A stretch of DNA of 64,000 nucleotides, taken from NCBI GenBank assembly GCA_035578155.1, contig JAPWDM010000009.1, forward strand, positions 558,001-622,000, read 5' to 3'. The DNA is from Brachynemurus nebulosus (taxonomy: Eukaryota > Arthropoda > Insecta > Neuroptera > Myrmeleontidae). Position numbers and translations under genes: made by a program. Positions 23,646 through 35,328 of this stretch are shown in pieces (positions within the stretch are counted from its first letter, which is position 1; each line of letters opens with the position of its first letter). Under the pieces are notes generated by a model. The model saw only the letters and a list, made by a program, of their open reading frames with translations. It was not told the origin of the DNA and did not search any database.

Positions 23646-25041
23646 GTTATTATGTTTAATATGAATTATTTAAATAATCAAACTTGGAATAATATTCCAC
23701 GAATTTTCATTTTATGTGACAGAATTATAATAAATTAATAAATAAAAATGATATGTCACATCAAATAAGTCTACATACGCTTACCTCAAATAAATTTGCT
23801 TAAATTTTTGATATTGTTTGAATAAAAATTTCATAAAAAAAAAATTTATTTATCATAGTCAAATTTATAAACAGTACATTTTATATATTATGCTGATGTA
23901 TACCTCGAATTTAAAATAAAAAAAATCGTCAAGTGCGTGTTTGGCACGCATTAAGTCCGGGTTCTTCAGTGGTTACATTCTTTCACTGCTTTTGGGATAA
24001 AGTATAAAGCATTCAAGGGAGTTCACCCGTGTGATGGATTCAAAAAAAAAATTTTTCACTTGAAAACAATCCACTTTGAAAGACTTCCAAGATGAACAGG
24101 CAGGAGTACTCTATGGATTTTCTTACTTTTAACTGTATTTGAAACTTTAAACGCATTTCCTCAAAACTGTGTTTTTCAAACTTCCCTCCATCATATCTCG
24201 AGAACGGTTTCACTTGAAATTTGAATTTGGGTAAACTCAGCATATGTAGACGCACGGAGTGAACTAGAATCATCCAAAAATTTAGAGTATTTCTATTTTT
24301 TTCGTAACGAAAAGTTAAAAAAAAAATACAATGAAATTTGAAACATTTTTTTTTTTTTCAGAAGTCTGCCAAAAACCCAGTTTTCAATATTTTCAAATGA
24401 TTCAAGTTCACTCGATTCATTTGGGCTCACACATTAACATGCCTTTTTTCAGATAAGCCAATCAGTCGAAATTGTCCTTTTTTTCGAGGCGGGTGTCTTC
24501 GAAGTGGTACTACTTTCGTTCTATTACGTGATTATATTATTTGTTTCCTTTTAAACAAGTGTTTTTTTTCATTTTAAATGGCCTTTCTAACGACATTCGA
24601 TACGGTAGGTTTCGTGAAATTATTTTTGGAGTTACTTACGAGTTACGAAAAGCGCTTAATGTTTTGGATATGAATTGTTGGGAGACATTTTCTAATGTCG
24701 GTATAAAACTTTTGTTTACTAAGATCTGTTTCTGTACTTCAAATGTTTTTTTGAATTTTTTTTTTAAATTATCGACGCAATGACAGAACACTAGAAGCAA
24801 ACTAAAATCAAAAAAGTGTAGATCGTTTGGAGTCATTTGTTAGTCTGTCACAGCTTAAGGTGACTAGTCGTGCATCAGCTCTACAAGAGCAAACAAGCAT
24901 TGTTAGATCGTGGTTACATCATTCTTACCAGATACATACGTACAGTACTTCTACAGTACGTATATATGTGTCCGCACCACATACATAACGACAATCACAC
25001 ATACTAACATCCACTATACTACACATACAAAACACAAACTC

Positions 25042-25043
<2 letters not shown>
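23646..25043. other. Mostly unannotated; small shared repeat at 23925-24030
   Basis: 23925-24030 (TCGTCAAGTG, TTCAGTGG, GATAAAGTATAAAGCATT) resembles 16283-16368. Short frames at 24040-24836 have no domains and overlap on opposite strands. Confidence 0.45.

Positions 25044-25095
<52 letters not shown>
25044..25095. repeat. (TA)n microsatellite
   Basis: About 25 uninterrupted TA units, 15 bp upstream of a MITE. Confidence 0.95.
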
Positions 25096-25096
<1 letters not shown>

Positions 25097-25109
25097 CCCA
25101 TAGAACGTG

Positions 25110-25325
25110 CACGGAGAGAAAATTTCTATAAAAATTACTGTGCTCCTACTACAATCGACGTGTAACAGGCGAACATATCCAATTTTTGTACGATAAAATT
25201 ATAAAAATTACAATAATATAACTATAATTTTTATAATTTTACCGTACAAAAATTGGATATGTTCGCCTGTTACACGTCGATTGTAGTATGAGCACAGTAA
25301 TTTTTATAGGAATTTTCTCTCCGTG
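25110..25325. mobile_element. 216-bp palindromic MITE, CACGGAGAG family, copy 2
   Basis: It has the same length as 1047-1262 and is nearly identical in sequence. Here the flanking dinucleotides are TG on both sides (25108-25109 and 25326-25327) rather than TA. The arms pair over ~100 bp and include ACACGTCGATTGTAG. Near-identity of the arms and between copies suggests recent activity. Confidence 0.88.
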
Positions 25326-26124
25326 TGGGGAGCCTCACTGTGACGTAATCATGACGTAAAATTTTGGGCGGAAACCGTCGTGCTAGCTATGATATAGTAG
25401 TTTGGACCCTTGGACATAATTTAACCGAATCAAATTTAATTGAATTCTTTTTATCAAAAATGGATACCTATATTTTTTGCAAATTTCCTCATGGAGGAAC
25501 TTCAACTTTGCTTCATCCCCACTTCCCGCAAGAATACGGAAAAGTACTATAAGAGATTAAGAAAATTTTATTTTGTAACATATAGACGGACAGTTGGACG
25601 GATTCAGGTTCCAAGATTTTGTGTTGTCGGATCTCTAAAAATTTCATAAAATATATCAAATATTATTACCAACATATTATGTATGTAAAATAAATTTGAA
25701 AAGTATGAACAATGAATCTGGTAGTGGGGAGAAGCAAAGAACACGAAATGATAAACATAAATAAATATTATGTTTTTGAAATTGTATAAGAATATTTTTG
25801 ATTGATTAATGTTTTATTTTTATTCTAAAATTGTAGCGTGGATTAGGGAGGCAAATTTAAAAAAAAAATAATAAAAATAAAAATAAAAAAATGAAACAAA
25901 TAACGATTGTCTGCGAATGGCAGTTTGTATTCATTTTTTTTTTTGAGCGTGTATCATTTTGTTTTTGTTATTTATACAAATATGGCTGTCGAGATAACTA
26001 AGTATATATACACTTATGTACAGAACAATCTGAACACAGTAAACAGTTATTAAAAATCATAGAAGACCAGAAACAAGATTTCTGTTTCTGCCTACTGTGC
26101 CCGCTGTCACCGGCAAATGACGTG
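25326..26124. other. Unannotated DNA
   Basis: Two overlapping frames (25364-25649) have no recognisable domain. Confidence 0.45.
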
Positions 26125-26490
26125 GACACCGCTACCCCAACCAAGCGATTATGATACATACAAAAAAACACACATCATTTGTATCTACACAAACATGCGA
26201 ATGTATTAGTGTAATATCGTGATGAATGAATAGGCAGCTTGCAGGCAGTATATACTATCATGGTCAACCTTTTGAACTAAGAACCAACAATTAAAAATAA
26301 ATTTATTTATTTTAAGAAAGATATCCCTTTATTTTGAAAATTCTTTTGTTTGAATTTTTACACTTAAACACGACACATTTCATATTTTTTTTGTATAAAT
26401 TTCACGAGTTGATTAAAGAAACAATGATACTAAGTACGGCGTGAACTCTATGACGAACAGTAACAGACTAAATCAGAAGCGGTATAAATT
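26125..26490 (-). repeat. Duplicated THAP-exon segment, minus copy
   Basis: An inverted copy of 20865-21263, about 5 kb away. Small insertions and deletions separate the two. Confidence 0.75.
26312..26383 (-). pseudogene. THAP-like N-terminal exon remnant, second copy
   Basis: The minus frame starts MKCVVFKCKNS, identical to the other copy over the first ten residues, then diverges through a shift and stops after 23 codons. The block encoding GISFL in the other copy is present in DNA but out of frame here. Same caveats as 20993. Confidence 0.45.
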
Positions 26491-26559
26491 GCAACTCATT
26501 GCAACTTACGAACGACAGATTTTTATATGTAGACTGCTTTTCTATACCTAATGTTCTGT

Positions 26560-26745
26560 GGTAAAAATGGTTTGGTATAATATTTTTCAGTTTATTATGA
26601 ATGGAATTCGTATATACTGGAATTACATCTTTCTGCCTTTAACTGGATTAACTGGAAGTGTCGTTTTTCGACTACTTGGTCGACCATGTAATTCAGATAA
26701 ATATCGACACATTCTTCAGGAGGGATCTGAACTCATTTTTATCTT
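26560..26745 (+). repeat. Single unit of the ~160-bp dispersed tandem repeat
   Basis: It contains AACTGGATTAACTGGAAGTG, TCGTTTTTCGACTACTTGGT and ATTCAGATAAATATCGACAC, matching units at 32390, 52640 (minus) and 54535. Confidence 0.7.
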
Positions 26746-27949
26746 ATCTTCCTCTCCTTTCTTAAGTCGTGTGTTTAATATTAAATTAAAAAACAACACA
26801 AAGTAAGATAATAAATAAAATAAAAGTAAGTTTTTCGTGCAAGAATCAGTTTAGCCGTAAGATAAAATAAACACGCTTAATAGTACAAGATTTCATTGAT
26901 GGATTTTGATAACCTGCCCGTTTATGGTTGGCTCATTATTTCGGTAAATTTGCTTTTGCTTTCAATACTTTGAAAGATCTCAAGAAGTAATTTGGCAGTG
27001 GGTTTTCAATTTTTGCGAAAAATATCAAATATGGATCACTTAAAATAGGAATTTGTGAAACTAAAAAAAAATGATCGAACATACTGATGAGATTATAATG
27101 ATGAAATTTTGTTTCATTTTTTACAAAAATTTTGCCGAAATAATTTCCTCTAAACCTTTTGATCGTATGTTATTAATTTAGCCATAAATTTTTCAATTTC
27201 ATCATCAAAATTCATCTAATCACGTTTAATGTTTCCGTGTTGTTCCCAATTTTTCTGTACATTATTGTATTTTTTTCTTTTTTTTTTTTAATTTTCTTTC
27301 TGTTTCTGTATCAATACCTACATATATATTTAAATTTATTGAAAGTATAGGAATTTTTATTTACGTACGTATATATATTTTTATACTTTACGCGAATGTC
27401 TGTGATATATGAATAAAGAAAAGCGTCAAAAACTGCTGCGTTGTGTATTGTAACCATATGGTTACAATAAATTATTATAGCGCACCATATTTTTATTCCG
27501 TTTTTTTATTGTGCTGACAAACAGTGATTCCTAATGCCGTGCAAGTTTTCCAAACACGTAGACAGGTGTAGCAGCACGGATGGAAAACCATAATTTTTCA
27601 TTGTGTAGCGTAATTTATTGGGCAACGCTGGGCGTTAGCCGATATTGCGTCCATTGTTTGGGAATAACTTGTAAAACACAAAAATAGATTCATATAACTA
27701 TATCATTATTTTCTTTTTACATTTCAATTTAAATCAAAGGATTCAATATATAAAATTTAGTTTCGATATCGATATAGTAAAAAAATTATTTTCTTGTAAT
27801 AAAGATTAAATAAAGTTTATGCAAGCAAAAATGTTTACTATAATATATTGGGATTGTATGTATGTATTATGTTAGTGTATGTTATTTCAAAAAATAAAAT
27901 AGCCTTTATTAATATTTTGTACAAAGCTTCCCGTCTTATTATATCACTA
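26746..27949. other. Unannotated AT-rich DNA with one perfect palindrome
   Basis: 27447-27468 (ATTGTAACCATATGGTTACA plus two bases) is a perfect 22-bp palindrome. Nothing else is recognised. Confidence 0.5.
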
Positions 27950-28462
27950 GCTGTACCCGCGACGTCGTTCGTACAATGCATTGTTGTAAACTCTATGAGA
28001 AGTATATTATGAATATAATAATTAATGTATGCACTTGTTTAAAATGGTTTTTCTATTTTCCCGTGGGAATGAGACATTTTCCTGGAGTAAAGGCATCTTG
28101 GATGTTGTCCCAGGCAATAAGTTATCACCATACCAAATTTCATCAAAATCCGTCCAATAATTTTTACGTAATGTGTGCACATGCTCAGAATGTTTTTTCT
28201 ATTTTTCAAGTGGGAATGAGACATTTTCTCAGAGTAAGAAGTATCTTAGATGTTGACCCAGGTAATAAGTTTTCATCAAACAAAATTTCATTAAAATCCG
28301 TTCAATAGTTTTTGCGTGATGCGTGAACAGACAGACAAAAATTTAAAAATCCCTGTTTTGATATCTACATCGACAACTATTTACAGTACCAGTACAATTT
28401 TCAAAAAATATTCCATGTACAGAAATGGTCTCGTTACAGTTTTATTATATGTATAGATTAAA
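27950..28462 (+). repeat. Dispersed CTAGCTGTACCC repeat, copy 2
   Basis: Starts CTAGCTGTACCCGCGACGTC and ends ACAGTTTTATTATATGTATA. It holds an internal tandem duplication of about 147 bp (GGGAATGAGACATTTTC at 28065 and 28212), each unit with an AAATTTCATNAAAATCCGT block. An open frame of 110 codons across it is not shared with copy 1, so I do not call a gene. Confidence 0.8.
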
Positions 28463-28654
28463 ATTTATAATTTCTTTTGATATTTATACTAACTCTGATG
28501 TACAGAATGAATCCAAGAACTGCACACTCTAAGAAGAGGTAAGAGTACAAGCCACGCCTTGTTTACGCACTGTCTACTTGAGTATATGCCCGTGTCTACA
28601 CTATTTGATTGGTTCGCCTTGATACCTCTTGTAAACTTGTACGGGTATTTGAAC

Positions 28655-29100
28655 TAGTGATGTCGGACCGAGGGGCAGTTAGTCGATTAATCGACTAACG
28701 TAGTCATTCAGATAAAATTAGTCATTAGGCGAAAATATAGAGCATAGTATAGTCGACTGTTCGACTAAATTTTTAATCTAATTCATGAATAGTGCATCCT
28801 GTGTAACTTTTTCAAAAACGATATCTCCTTTAGAATTTAATTATTGACTTTTAATATTTCTTTTAAGAAAAAGAAAGATAATATGACTATGGATATAACA
28901 TATCACAATGTGTTGGTCGCATAAAAGTGAAAAATTATACAAATAGATAATCTTTAGCTTCCATTTTTTGGAGTCAAATAAATAATGTATGAAAATTATT
29001 AAATTAGTCGTTTTTAGTCATTCACTTAAGAGTAAAATAGTCGACAAAAAATAACTAAATACAAGTGAAATTAGTTGACTAAGCCGATTAATCAGATCAC
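28655..29100 (-). mobile_element. hAT-like MITE, TAGTGATGTCG family, copy 2
   Basis: The left end TAGTGATGTCGG corresponds to the right end of 13108-13581 in inverted orientation. Shared motifs include AGTCGATTAATCGACTAA, ATTAGTCATTAGGCG and AATTATTGACTTTTA. The right tip is degraded (GATTAATCAGATCAC). ATTTGAAC on the left and ATTTAAC on the right may be the decayed 8-bp duplication. Confidence 0.75.
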
Positions 29101-29835
29101 ATTTAACTCAAAGAACTGTAACTAGTATTGAACAAAGGAAAATTTTGTAGCACTTCTTGAATTTCACCTGTATTAAGGATGCAATCTATAATACATATAA
29201 TAAAGTATTATTTTTGCTTGCGTGAATTATACATGAGGTGGATAGAAAACGTAAAATTTGAAACTTATATGAACAGCAAATTTTATTATAAGTAATACGT
29301 AATAAATTTCCTATCAAGTATTTTTGTGCTTAACATTGAATTTTTTTTCAAGTAGATTTTATTTGATAAACCTTTTATATATCTGTAATGTACTTACAGT
29401 GGCTCTAAAGACTATTTTAGATTTAGTATATTTGCACACCATTAAATTTAAAAAAAAGAATAATTCACGCAAGAATTAAATGTACCATAAATTATTTTTA
29501 TTTGAGTTTTGTGTTATATTTGCGGTAAGGGTAATAAAATGCCCAAGAATAGGGAGCTGTTATCAAAAATTAGCAGTTATTAAAATAATAATAAGGTACG
29601 GAAAGTTGAATCCGGTGTTTTGGATTTATTACTCTATTTTAAAAAAAATTAAAAACTGTTAAAATACACTGAAAAATATATAAAACGGTACCTATTTGTA
29701 TAAAGTATAATGAAAACTTTCTTTGAGGAAATATTTTATAACGAAAAACTATTCAAAAAATAAAGAAAATTACGTCAACGATTAGAAAAAAGAATAAATT
29801 TTGGATTAAAATAGATCAGTTAGGTCAAAGAAAAA

Positions 29836-29842
<7 letters not shown>
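29101..29842. other. Unannotated AT-rich DNA
   Basis: Nothing recognised. Confidence 0.5.

Positions 29843-29909
<67 letters not shown>
29843..29909. repeat. (TA)n microsatellite
   Basis: About 33 TA units, forming the left target of the next element. Confidence 0.95.
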
Positions 29910-29915
<6 letters not shown>

Positions 29916-30038
29916 GTCAGACAAATCAGTGACCATCCTTTGAGGGGTCACTCATAGCACCCTGTAGAGACTAAAACCGCAGGAATTTTTTCGGAATTAA
30001 CAGCCGCGTCACCCCTCAGAAGGATAAGAGTTATTTCG

Positions 30039-30073
<35 letters not shown>

Positions 30074-30215
30074 AATATGTATATATGTATGTGTGTACTT
30101 ATCCTTTTGAGGGGTGACGCGACAGTTAATTCCGAAAAAATTCCTGCGGTTTAGTGTCTACAGCGTGCTATGAGTCACCCCACAAAAGAACGAAAGTTAT
30201 TTGTTTTACACCCTG
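29910..30215. mobile_element. Palindromic MITE with CAGGGTGT tips and a central (TA)n
   Basis: The right tip is the complement of CAGGGTGTAAAACAAAT and the left is TAGGGTGTCAGACAAAT, flanked by TA. The arms share ACTCATAGCAC, AACCGCAGGAATTTTTTCGG and GTCACCCCTCA. A second TA tract fills the loop (about 30041-30070). The ACAGGGTGT tip with a TA target is a common insect mariner-type MITE signature. Confidence 0.8.
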
Positions 30216-30831
30216 TATAGCGTTATTATTAGTTATTCAGCCATTTATAATGACCATAAAAAAATTTTTATTTTTAATAAATTGTTGTATAAATACAGAT
30301 AATATTGTATTTAGTAATTCACTGTGCGTTATTAACATTATATTGTTACATTTTATCATATCTATAATAGACATTAAAATTATTATTTTTTTTATTATAT
30401 TTACTATTAGAAAAAAGCACTGATTACAGTATTTTTGTGATGCATTTCGTTTTTCGTTTTTCATTTTTTTTTTAATATTTTGTTATTTCGTTTTTACAAT
30501 TTTTCGTTGTTGTTTTGGGTTGAAAATTGTTTATTAAAACAAAATATAAACAATGTGTTTGTGATTTGCTGTTTCAGATTTTCATTTATTTATTTATTTT
30601 TTGTTTTTAATGTTTATAGTATTTTGCTTGTTGTATTTAACTTGTTGATAAATAAAAATTACCCACACGACTTTTCCTTTAAGCGCACATTCTTTAAGGG
30701 GACGGTGTTTATGTGTTTGTGTTCACATATACAGTCTTCGTGAGAATATTTTTAAAATAAACAATATTTTTATGTAAACAAATCATAAATTTTTAACATA
30801 TACAGGCGATTATTTTGGAAGTTTACATAAG
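30216..30831. other. Unannotated AT-rich DNA
   Basis: Overlapping frames on both strands (30154-30743) are T-rich with no domain. Confidence 0.45.
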
Positions 30832-30833
30832 TA

Positions 30834-31745
30834 GGGGAGACTGGGGTAAAGTGGCCACTGGCCTTTACTCACCGGAAACCACTCCAATTTTGTGGCGAAG
30901 CTGAATACTAGCTTGTAGACAGGCCATTAGTATTCTATTAAAATGTCAATGATCAGTTCACTAGATTGTATTAATTATAACGAATTTTCTGAATTTTCGA
31001 GTGTTGATGTAAAGTAAGTTTTAAGTTGTATTCTCATTATTTTTTCTATTTATTACGAACACAATTTTTTAATTGGGATAGCTAAAAACTCTGTCTAATT
31101 ACCTTTAAAATAATAATTATAGTTATCGATGAAATTAGTTGTAGTAAAAATAATAATTATAGTTATCGTTGAAATTCTTTCTTGAAATTAGTTGTAGTTT
31201 GCCGAAATGGCGTCTAACGGGGTAAAGTGGCCAGGCTTATAATGGGGCAAAGTGGTCAGTGTCGCCACTCGTTGCTTAAACTGAATTCTTAGAATATTTT
31301 AACATATTATACTAAATTCAGAACTTTTATTTAGGTCTTCATATTTTATAAACAAAAGAATTGCCTGAAATCAGTTTTTAGGGTTCCGAGAAAACATGCG
31401 AAAAAGAAACCCTTATGATGAGACTTCAATGTCCATCCGTCCGTCCGTCCGTCGATATCAAATAATTAATGATACAAACATACTTTGATTTTGTATATAA
31501 ACATGTTTAGGTATTACTTCAAGATTTCTTTTTGGGTTAAAATGGATACCCCTGGCCACCTTTCCCAACATAGTGGGGTAAAGTGGTCACTTTGCACGTG
31601 TTCCGAAAAACAAAAATTGCAAAAATACCTTTCAAGATATTGTTGATATATTGATGATTACTGGTTCTGCACTAAAGCAACTATATGCTAAATACTTATT
31701 AAACAACATTTTGTCTTTGAGTGGCCACTTTACCCCAGTCTCCTC
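30834..31745. mobile_element. G-tipped transposon, GGGGAGACTGGGGTAAAGTG termini
   Basis: A 25-bp inverted repeat with one mismatch (30834-30858 against 31721-31745), flanked by TA at 30832-30833 and 31746-31747. The motif GGGGTAAAGTGG(C/T)CA recurs inside at about 31219, 31245 and 31574. It includes a fragment of another dispersed repeat (31379-31455: AGGGTTCCGAG and a GTCCGTCC tract). No transposase frame survives. Confidence 0.85.
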
Positions 31746-32389
31746 TATATGATAATAACAATAATAACAATTATTAATACACATATGAATGTATAATTTC
31801 CAAGCTTACAATTGGAAGTAAATATTACGTAGCTAGAAAATATTCTTTAGAAAGTTATTTTAACAAAACTACTTTAACTCTTATATAAAAATAAACTGTG
31901 TAGAGAAACACCCTATATATGAATTCTCTAAGCGGACGACGTTTATGTATTGTCGTCTGGTTAAAGAGAAGTCGGTGTAATATTTTTACGAATAAATTAA
32001 CTTTTTCAATGGAAGTATTGTTTTATTTTTGTTCCTATTTATATGTAATATAATATCAATTTGTATGTTTTTGAATAAATTAATTTCTACCAATTTTATG
32101 TTCATAATAGTCAAATTTCGTGATTTTGAATATCTATTGTATATTTTGTACGTATTTTTACAGACGGCACGTGTAGCTATCTTGTTTTGTTTACGTTAAA
32201 TTACTGTGGAAATATGTGAGAAATGAAATTTTGATGCGAAGTACACGAAAGCGTTTCTCCTTTACTTTAAAGATGGAAAATTTTTTAGAATTACTTTCTG
32301 AAATTGCTAATTTAGCGTAGAGAAAAGGTGTCTTTAAAACGTCTATAATATACCTATGTACGTTGTAAATACATTAGAGCAACAAAATG
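31746..32389. other. Unannotated AT-rich DNA
   Basis: Nothing recognised. Confidence 0.5.
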
Positions 32390-32807
32390 GGAACATTAGG
32401 TCGTGTAATATGTAATGTCGTTTTCCGACCACTTGATTTACCATGTAATTCTGATAGATATCGACACTTTTACAAGCATTAGAGAAATGTTTGAAAGCAG
32501 TTCTTTAAATTTAAAAAGAATTATTATAGCCTGGAATCATTTCCACCGTCGTCAGTTGGAATAACATTATGTTGTGTAATATGAAATGTCGTTTTTTGAC
32601 CACTTGTTCGGCCATATCATTTAGATAAATATCGACACTTTTTTTAAGCATTAGAGAAATGTTTAAAAACAGTTTTTCAAATTTAGAATAAATTCCACCG
32701 TTAGTTGGAACAACATTAGGTTATGTAATATGAAATGTCGTTTTCCGATCACTAGGTCTACTATGTAATTCTGATAAATTCACAAGCATTAGAGAAATCA
32801 GATCACT
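32390..32807 (+). repeat. ~160-bp tandem repeat array, three units
   Basis: The anchor GTAATATGAAATGTCGTTTT appears near 32404, 32575 and 32724 (spacing about 170 and 150). Each unit continues with GACCACTTG, GATAAATATCGACAC and GCATTAGAGAAATGTTT. The array is cut by the nest 32846-34234 and a partial unit resumes at 34240-34272. Confidence 0.85.
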
Positions 32808-33420
32808 ATATTGAGCCGTACTGTGTGCTGAATTATACATATTAATAATAAAATTTTCCTCTTAAGGGACCCACAAAGAATAAAAATATTAAAAATATTC
32901 GCTAGACCGGTTTCGACTACTTTTATAGTGCTCTTCAGTGGCATAAACAATAAATAACCATAAATATAAAAAAAATCAGAAATATAATAAAACTAGAAAA
33001 TATAAATATAAATATAGGAAATCAGAAATATCAGAATATTTATTATATTAGGGGGTTTTTGCAAAATACCGTAAGTTGTACGGTAACGCTATTTTGACAG
33101 TTTGAGTAATTGCGCATGCTCCCCAATAACGTTAACGTTAACATAAATACGGTAATCTAGTTTTTTTATGCTATTTCCTTTCGAATACCGTAAGTAATTA
33201 CGTGTGAAATCTAACCTGTAATTTTGAATAATTTTGTAAATTTGTAAAGTTATATTAATAAGCCAAATACTCTTAATTCTAGTAGCTCTTCCATGTTTTT
33301 AAAAGCAATAATTTTCAAAAATTCAAGTGTAGGTATTACCTTGAAAAAATTCATACAATTTGCTTAAAAATCAAAGAAAGTAAGGCTATTATACTGAACT
33401 GTCAAAATAACGTACAATTA

Positions 33421-33962
33421 TTAGGGGGACCGGAAAGTAATGTCGTTTCTGTGCATGTCGTTATTTGATTGTAATTTGTCGGCTCATTGTGTATCTCAAA
33501 GGGGTGCCTAAGTTATTTTAAGGTTATTGTGACTTATTCATTGCTAAATAGTACAATATCAAACTTTTTTTTTTTTTTAGGGTGAAATGGCCAGCCAAAT
33601 ACCAGAAGAGCATATCCGGCATTGTATGCTTTTTGAGTTTCGCAAGGGTAGTAACGCAACAGTTGCAACCAAAAACATTTCCGACGTTTATCCAAATGCA
33701 TTAAACGTTCGTAAATGTTAAAGATGGTTTTCCAAGTTTAGATCGAGTAATTTTGATCTTTCTGACTCCTATCGATCAGGAGATATTTTTCTCAAAAACC
33801 AGTAGATTTTTATCAGTCCGGGATTGAAAATTTGTACACTCGATGGCTAAAGGTTATTGATAACGAGGGCGATTATATTATTGATTAGAAATAAAGACCT
33901 ATTAAAAATTTATTACTTTGAATTTAATGTAAGAAAACGACATTACTTTCCGGTCCCCCTAA
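33421..33962 (+). mobile_element. 542-bp mariner deletion derivative, innermost of the nest
   Basis: Perfect 28-bp inverted repeats begin TTAGGGGGACCGGAAAGTAA. TA flanks occur at 33419-33420 and 33963-33964. It retains the start and the very end of a mariner transposase reading region (33587-33888) but none of the catalytic core. The perfect tips indicate it is the youngest layer. Confidence 0.95.
33587..33888 (+). pseudogene. Mariner transposase, N-terminal HTH plus C-terminal tail only
   Basis: The frame from the ATG reads MASQIPEEHIRHCMLFEFRK, then an in-frame TAA after RKC, then RWFSKFRSSNFDLSDSYRSG: the paired helix-turn-helix region of mariner transposases including the W-F-x-R-F-x(3)-F-L block. 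In a different frame the tail reads YQSGIENLYTRWLKVIDNEG and ends DYIID at a stop, the usual mariner C-terminus. The roughly 250 residues between, including the D,D34D catalytic triad, are deleted. Full-length mariners encode about 345 residues. A pyrimidine-rich run ending in AG lies just before the ATG. Inactive. Confidence 0.93.
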
Positions 33963-34239
33963 TATTTACGGTAATGTTGCCAACACTCTAAAACTATATT
34001 TTAAGGTAAATATGAATATGGTAATGGTCACGTGACAAATAGCGTTACCGTATAACTTACAGTATTTTATAAAAACTCTCTATTTTCTAGTTTTATTATA
34101 TTTCTGATTTTTTATATCTATGGTTATTTATTGTTTATGCTACTAAAGAGCACTATAAAAGTAGTCGAAATCGGTCTAGTGAATATTTTTTATATTTTTA
34201 TTTTTTGTGGGTCCTTAAGGGGAAAATTTTATTAGTATG

Positions 34240-34272
34240 CATTAGTGAAATGTTTAAAAGCAATTCTTTATT
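34240..34272 (+). repeat. Partial unit of the ~160-bp repeat beyond the nest
   Basis: GCATTAGTGAAATGTTTAAA matches the unit interior, showing that the nest landed in the array. Confidence 0.7.
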
Positions 34273-34880
34273 TACCCAAATTATCATTATTCTTTTGTTG
34301 ATATTTTTGATAATGTATACCTAATAATGTTAATTCTTGATAATTTATTTTAATGAACGAATGAGCAAATGCTCATTAATTTTTAATAATTATTTTATAA
34401 TTAATAATAATATTTTTTCACTTTATTAAACCTCTTGTTCACTCCGATCATTTCTCTTTGCACGGTAAATTAATTCAAAGGGTTATAATACTGTTTTAAT
34501 TAAAGAGAAAATATGTGTTCTTTTATATCCGACAAATCAAAGAAGGACATAAAGGATTAACAATTTTTTTTTTTCAAATTTTATTAAAGCACATTAAATA
34601 TGAAAATATTGTTCCGTGAAAATTTTAATAAATTTCATTTTCCTTTGAACTATTCCCAACATGGCACATCATTAATGAATCGTATTTTTTCTTTTTGAGA
34701 TTCATCAAAGAGTCAAAAGTGACGGTAAAATGAAAGTGTTAGGTACGGTTCAAACATATTTTGAAAAAGTAGAATCTTGTCGGATTAGTATTCATTCCGT
34801 TTAAACACGAGTAGAAACGAAATGTCACGAGTATAATCAAAATGGCCACATTTGAATTTTTGTGACCAACTTTGTACTTT
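34273..34880. other. Unannotated AT-rich DNA
   Basis: Nothing recognised. Confidence 0.5.
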
Positions 34881-35248
34881 TAGCGAATTTCCAGAATGAA
34901 ATTCAACTATTACAGCCACTGTCATGACGCAACTTGAGCCCGGTGTGTGTGTCCGCGCGATAACTTTCGAACGAAGTATCCAATATTTACGAAAATTTGG
35001 TGAAAGCATTGGATGTCCCAAACCCTTGGATGAGTTCTTCAGCCAGACACATCGGATGCCAGCAACATGGTTTTTGTTCTTGAAAAAAATTAGCTTTTTG
35101 CCAAAATTTCCACTTATTTAAAAAGGGGGGAAAATTACATAAAATGCGTCTTTAAACTATTATTCTATGTCAATTAGTTTCCGAGAAAAACTAATTTTTA
35201 TAAACGGAAATACGCTATGTTACGCAGGATGCTGCGACAGGGGTATTT
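34881..35248 (+). repeat. (TA)n-carrying repeat family, copy B, tract deleted
   Basis: It follows the family order from TAGCGAATTTCCAGAATG to GCTGCGACAGGGGTATT. The segment from ACTATGGCAGAAATTTG through the (TA)n tract is missing: GAGCCCGG is joined directly to TGTGTGTGTCCGCGCGATAA. Deletion of the tract in place is the simplest reading. Confidence 0.85.
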
Positions 35249-35328
35249 AAAATTAGTCGGTTGTGCCGTCTATCGGGAAAGTAGGTTAAAACTGGAGTTA
35301 GCTGTTACCTTAAGGTAGTTATAAATAT

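Larger units (their letters stand above)
33051..34080. mobile_element. Middle element of the nest, GGGGGTTTTTGCAAAATACC tips
   Basis: The left tip GGGGGTTTTTGCAAAATACC and the right (complement of GAGAGTTTTTATAAAATACT) extend into GTACGGTAACGCTATTT, about 45 bp in all. The flanks are TA at 33049-33050 and 34081-34082. No coding sequence of its own. It carries a mariner insertion. Confidence 0.8.
32846..34234. mobile_element. Outer inverted-repeat element of a three-level nest
   Basis: Inverted repeats of about 155 bp (32846-33001 and 34082-34234) share TAATAAAATTTTCC, CTTAAGG(G)ACCCACAAA, AGACCGGTTTCGACTACTTT and AGTGCTCTTCAG. The GACCGGTTTCG motif with a nearby CTCTTCAGTGG is common in insect repeats of uncertain class. 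Without its passengers it is about 360 bp. It lies inside the 160-bp repeat array. Confidence 0.8.

Noticed and set aside
27976..28308. 110-codon open frame, longest ordinary frame in the window
   Set aside because: It lies inside a dispersed repeat with an internal tandem duplication. The other copy (2669-3168) does not keep the frame, and no domain is recognisable.
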